8,077 bases of DNA, taken from NCBI GenBank assembly GCA_022776785.1, contig JALFHA010000335.1, forward strand, positions 1 through 8,077. Direction: 5' to 3'. The DNA comes from Clostridiales bacterium (lineage in GTDB: Bacteria > Bacillota > Clostridia > Christensenellales > Aristaeellaceae). Made by a program: the position numbers and the translations under genes. Under the pieces are notes generated by a model that ran no database searches, was not told the DNA's origin, and saw only the letters and a list, made by a program, of their open reading frames with translations. Positions 6,909-8,077 of the stretch are shown piece by piece (position 1 is the stretch's first letter; each line of letters starts with the position of its first letter).

Positions 6909-7148
6909 CTATGTATATGCAGTAGAAAGAGATTTCACTTTCCAAATACATGGAAAGCAGCCCCGCACAAAAAACGCTCCCGTATCCGAATCATCCCACC
7001 GGATACGGGAGCGTCTTTTGCGGCTGTAGAGCTTCTTGCTTTCGATTTTCTTAGTGACCGGCGAAGCCTCCCACAGTGTTCTCTGTCGGGCAGCCAACTC
7101 CTTTTGGGCCTTTTTACCCAGCTTTTCTCTGGGTACAAAACGGTTCAT
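6909..7148 (-). CDS. Small basic protein with an internal terminator; possible ribosome-rescue factor
   Basis: This is a 79-aa ORF from the ATG at 7148 (MNRFVPREKLGKKAQKEL) after AGGAGAGG about 10 nt upstream; a GTG two codons earlier is also possible. Residues 1-50 are strongly basic, with SPVTKKIESKKLYSRKRR at 29-46, and resemble, from memory, short uncharacterised clostridial proteins. Codons 45-58 are encoded by a 15-bp perfect hairpin followed by T6, so most transcripts should end near codons 59-61, before the TAG at 6911-6909. Truncation would leave a roughly 60-aa basic peptide; the read-through tail FFVRGCFPCIWKV is hydrophobic. ArfA (E. coli) and BrfA (B. subtilis) use this non-stop layout, and the KKLYSRKRR stretch recalls the basic KGKGSYxRKGK tail of ArfA. 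The function is inference. No good promoter lies between it and the tRNA terminator, so expression may depend on read-through. Confidence 0.6.
   Translation of the reverse strand: MNRFVPREKLGKKAQKELAARQRTLWEASPVTKKIESKKLYSRKRRSRIRWDDSDTGAFFVRGCFPCIWKVKSLSTAYT
6938..6957. repeat. Inverted repeat upstream of the acyltransferase promoter
   Basis: CTTTCCA-AATACA-TGGAAAG has 7-bp perfect arms with a 6-nt centre. It lies about 50 bp upstream of the acyltransferase -35 box and within the 3' part of the small basic ORF. It is a possible operator; no function is shown. Confidence 0.4.
6969..7014 (-). terminator. Strong intrinsic terminator inside the small basic ORF
   Basis: ACGCTCCCGTATCCG (6974-6988) pairs over 15 bp without mismatch with 7000-7014 across an 11-nt loop. 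On the minus strand the stem runs directly into T6 (plus A 6974-6969). It could also act weakly on the plus strand, where the tail is only CTTTTG. It lies in frame within the ORF at 7148-6909. Confidence 0.88.
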
Positions 7149-7191
7149 GCGCACACATCCTCTCCTGTCGGCACCACAATGATCAAGCGTG

Positions 7192-7227
7192 AAAAAAGAC
7201 CTGAAAGCCGAAGCTCTCAGGTCTTTT
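7192..7227 (-). terminator. Intrinsic terminator of the tRNA operon
   Basis: On the minus strand, AAAAGACCTGAGAGC (7227-7213), loop TTCG, and GCTTTCAGGTCTTTT (7208-7194) form a 15-bp stem with one G-U pair, followed by more Ts (to 7192). The UUCG tetraloop is very stable. The stem begins at the final A of the tRNA-Lys CCA end. Confidence 0.9.
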
Positions 7228-7302
7228 GGTGCACCTTCAGGGGCTCGAACCCTGGGCACCCTGATTAAGAGTCAGGTGCTCTACCAACTGAGCTAAAGGT
7301 GC
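7227..7302 (-). tRNA. tRNA-Lys(CTT)
   Basis: Acceptor GCACCTT (7302-7296) pairs with AAGGTGC, followed by A73 and encoded CCA (7229-7227). The anticodon loop CTCTTAA in stem CCTGA/TCAGG gives CUU, reading AAG. The T-loop is TTCGAGC. It is the last gene of the operon, and its CCA merges into the terminator stem. The D-, anticodon- and variable-arm sequence is nearly identical to tRNA-Lys(TTT) upstream. Confidence 0.97.
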
Positions 7303-7308
7303 ATATTG

Positions 7309-7382
<74 letters not shown>

Positions 7383-7386
7383 ACAG

Positions 7387-7461
7387 TGGAGCGGTAGACG
7401 AGATTCGGACTCGCGACATCCACCTTGGCAAGGTGGCACTCTACCACTGAGCTACTACCGC
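7387..7461 (-). tRNA. tRNA-Gly(GCC)
   Basis: Acceptor GCGGTAG/CTACCGC, T73 and encoded CCA. The anticodon loop TTGCCAA in stem CCACC/GGTGG gives GCC, reading GGC and GGT. It is separated by only 4 nt from tRNA-Gly(TCC). The T-loop is AGTCCGA, slightly unusual (A at the first T-loop position instead of T). Confidence 0.95.
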
Positions 7462-7472
7462 ATAAAAATAGG

Positions 7473-7553
7473 TGCGGGTGAAGAGACTCGAACTCATACG
7501 CCTGTGGGCAACAGATCCTAAATCTGCCGCGTCTGCCATTCCGCCACACCCGC
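7473..7553 (-). tRNA. tRNA-Leu(TAG)
   Basis: Acceptor GCGGGTG/CACCCGC with A73. The anticodon loop TTTAGGA in stem GCAGA/TCTGT gives UAG, reading CUN. The extended variable arm fits a class II tRNA. The gene is followed by CCT, so CCA is not encoded and must be added by the nucleotidyltransferase. Confidence 0.96.
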
Positions 7554-7566
7554 AAGCCCAACAAGA

Positions 7567-7642
7567 TGGTGATCCATTGGGGATTCGAACCCCAGGCACC
7601 CTGATTAAAAGTCAGGTGCTCTGCCAGCTGAGCTAATGGATC
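7567..7642 (-). tRNA. tRNA-Lys(TTT)
   Basis: Acceptor GATCCAT/ATGGATC, A73 and encoded CCA. The anticodon loop CTTTTAA in stem CCTGA/TCAGG gives UUU, reading AAA and AAG. It is a close paralogue of tRNA-Lys(CTT) at the end of the operon, which differs at the wobble base and acceptor stem. Confidence 0.97.
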
Positions 7643-7649
7643 AAAATAG

Positions 7650-7722
7650 CTGGGGTGGCAGGATTCGAACCTTGCGAATGCGGGAGTCAAAGTCCCGTGC
7701 CTTGCCGCTTGGCGACACCCCA
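7650..7722 (-). tRNA. tRNA-Gln(TTG)
   Basis: Acceptor TGGGGTG/CACCCCA (U1-A72, as usual in bacterial tRNA-Gln), with G73. The anticodon loop CTTTGAC in stem CGGGA/TCCCG gives UUG, reading CAA and CAG. The gene is followed by CTA, so CCA is not encoded. Confidence 0.96.
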
Positions 7723-7751
7723 ACGTCCCTGCATTGAACAGCAGAAAAAAA

Positions 7752-7829
7752 TGGGGTGAGTAGTGGGGCTCGAACCCACGACCTCCAGGGCCACAACCTG
7801 GCACTCTAACCAACTGAGCTATACCCACC
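7752..7829 (-). tRNA. tRNA-His(GTG)
   Basis: The extra G-1 (plus C7829) opposite C73 is the identity mark of bacterial tRNA-His. Acceptor GTGGGTA/TACTCAC has one G-U pair; CCA is encoded. The anticodon loop TTGTGGC in stem CCAGG/CCTGG gives GUG. Confidence 0.97.
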
Positions 7830-7833
7830 GCGA

Positions 7834-7910
7834 TGGCGCGCCTGGAGGGGCTCGAACCCACGGCCCACGGCTTAGAAGGCCGTTGCTCTATCCAACTGAG
7901 CTAAAGGCGC
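7834..7910 (-). tRNA. tRNA-Arg(TCT)
   Basis: This is the first tRNA of the operon. The anticodon loop CTTCTAA in stem ACGGC/GCCGT gives UCU, reading AGA and AGG. G73 and encoded CCA are present. Acceptor GCGCCTT pairs with CAGGCGC, leaving a U7-C66 mismatch, and T-stem GTGGG/CCCTC leaves a U50-U64 mismatch. The cloverleaf is otherwise complete. Confidence 0.94.
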
Positions 7911-7957
7911 ACGGTTCTTCTTCTCTTGCGTTGCGGCGTTCCCGCTGACGAAAATAG

Positions 7958-7986
7958 ATTATACAGGATTTCCCGACATCTGTCAA
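7958..7986 (-). promoter_or_regulatory. Consensus promoter of the tRNA operon
   Basis: TTGACA (7986-7981), a 17-nt spacer and TATAAT (7963-7958) on the minus strand match the sigma-A consensus at every position. The start is near 7951, about 40 nt before tRNA-Arg. This fits a strong, growth-rate-linked stable RNA promoter. Confidence 0.95.
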
Positions 7987-8038
7987 GCGGTTTCGTGCAT
8001 TTTCTCGCACGCTTTTTTGCCGTCCCCGAAAACAACTG

Positions 8039-8077
8039 CTATAACACGAAATTGCGCACGATCAGATTGTCCCCGTC
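8039..8077 (-). CDS. Possible C-terminal end of an unidentified gene
   Basis: From the window edge, one minus-strand frame reads DGDNLIVRNFVL and stops at TAG (8041-8039), upstream of the tRNA promoter. A second frame stays open for about 30 codons to a TGA inside the -35 box (7985-7983). Either could be the end of a gene entering from the right; neither is recognisable. Confidence 0.25.
   Translation of the reverse strand, partial: DGDNLIVRNFVL

Noticed and set aside
7994..8018. CGTGC/GCACG hairpin followed by T6 on the plus strand
   Set aside because: It has only a 5-bp stem with an 8-nt loop, and no plus-strand gene ends nearby. It is too weak to call a terminator.

Overview
The window looks like chromosomal DNA from a high-GC member of the Firmicutes, probably an anaerobic gut-type Clostridia. 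This placement is an inference from several things: AGGAGG-type ribosome binding sites before most genes, sigma-A promoters, a two-subunit [4Fe-4S] class I fumarase, an AI-2E-family permease, and a dense tRNA operon in which only some genes encode CCA. No gene fixes the genus.

Positions 1-3186 hold four genes, all on the minus strand. In transcription order they are the fumarase/tartrate-dehydratase-type alpha and beta subunits (3186-1786), an FRG-domain protein of unknown role (1736-852), and a secreted sugar-type ABC solute-binding protein that leaves the window at position 1. Gaps of 12, 49 and 51 nt with no clear terminator would allow one transcript, but joint function is doubtful. A 334-nt divergent intergenic region (3187-3520) carries the fumarase promoter and leader on one strand and the promoter for the next gene on the other. 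Positions 3521-5514 (plus strand) hold an AI-2E-family membrane permease followed, after 53 nt, by an Xre-type DNA-binding protein fused to a LexA/S24-like domain whose catalytic Lys appears to be Arg. A hairpin and T-run at 5574-5621 probably ends this transcript.

Positions 5697-6796 (minus strand) hold an AT-rich, probably transferred acyltransferase-3 gene. It is split into two frames exactly at a run of ten Gs in its coding strand. A run of 8 or 11 would restore one continuous protein of 365-366 aa, so this looks like an ON/OFF phase-variable surface-modification gene captured in the OFF state, unless the run length is a sequencing error. It has a strong promoter, TTGCAA-17-TATAAT.

Positions 6909-7148 (minus strand) hold a short, very basic ORF that contains a 15-bp perfect hairpin followed by T6, 18 codons before its stop codon. 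Transcripts ending there would lack a stop codon. That layout is known for the ribosome-rescue factors ArfA and BrfA, and the basic tail before and within the hairpin resembles ArfA, so a clostridial rescue factor is a testable hypothesis.

Positions 7227-7963 hold an eight-gene tRNA operon on the minus strand (Arg-TCT, His-GTG, Gln-TTG, Lys-TTT, Leu-TAG, Gly-GCC, Gly-TCC, Lys-CTT). It is driven by a perfect-consensus promoter, TTGACA-17-TATAAT, and closed by a UUCG-loop terminator whose stem starts in the last tRNA's CCA end. The last bases of the window may hold the C-terminal end of another minus-strand gene.
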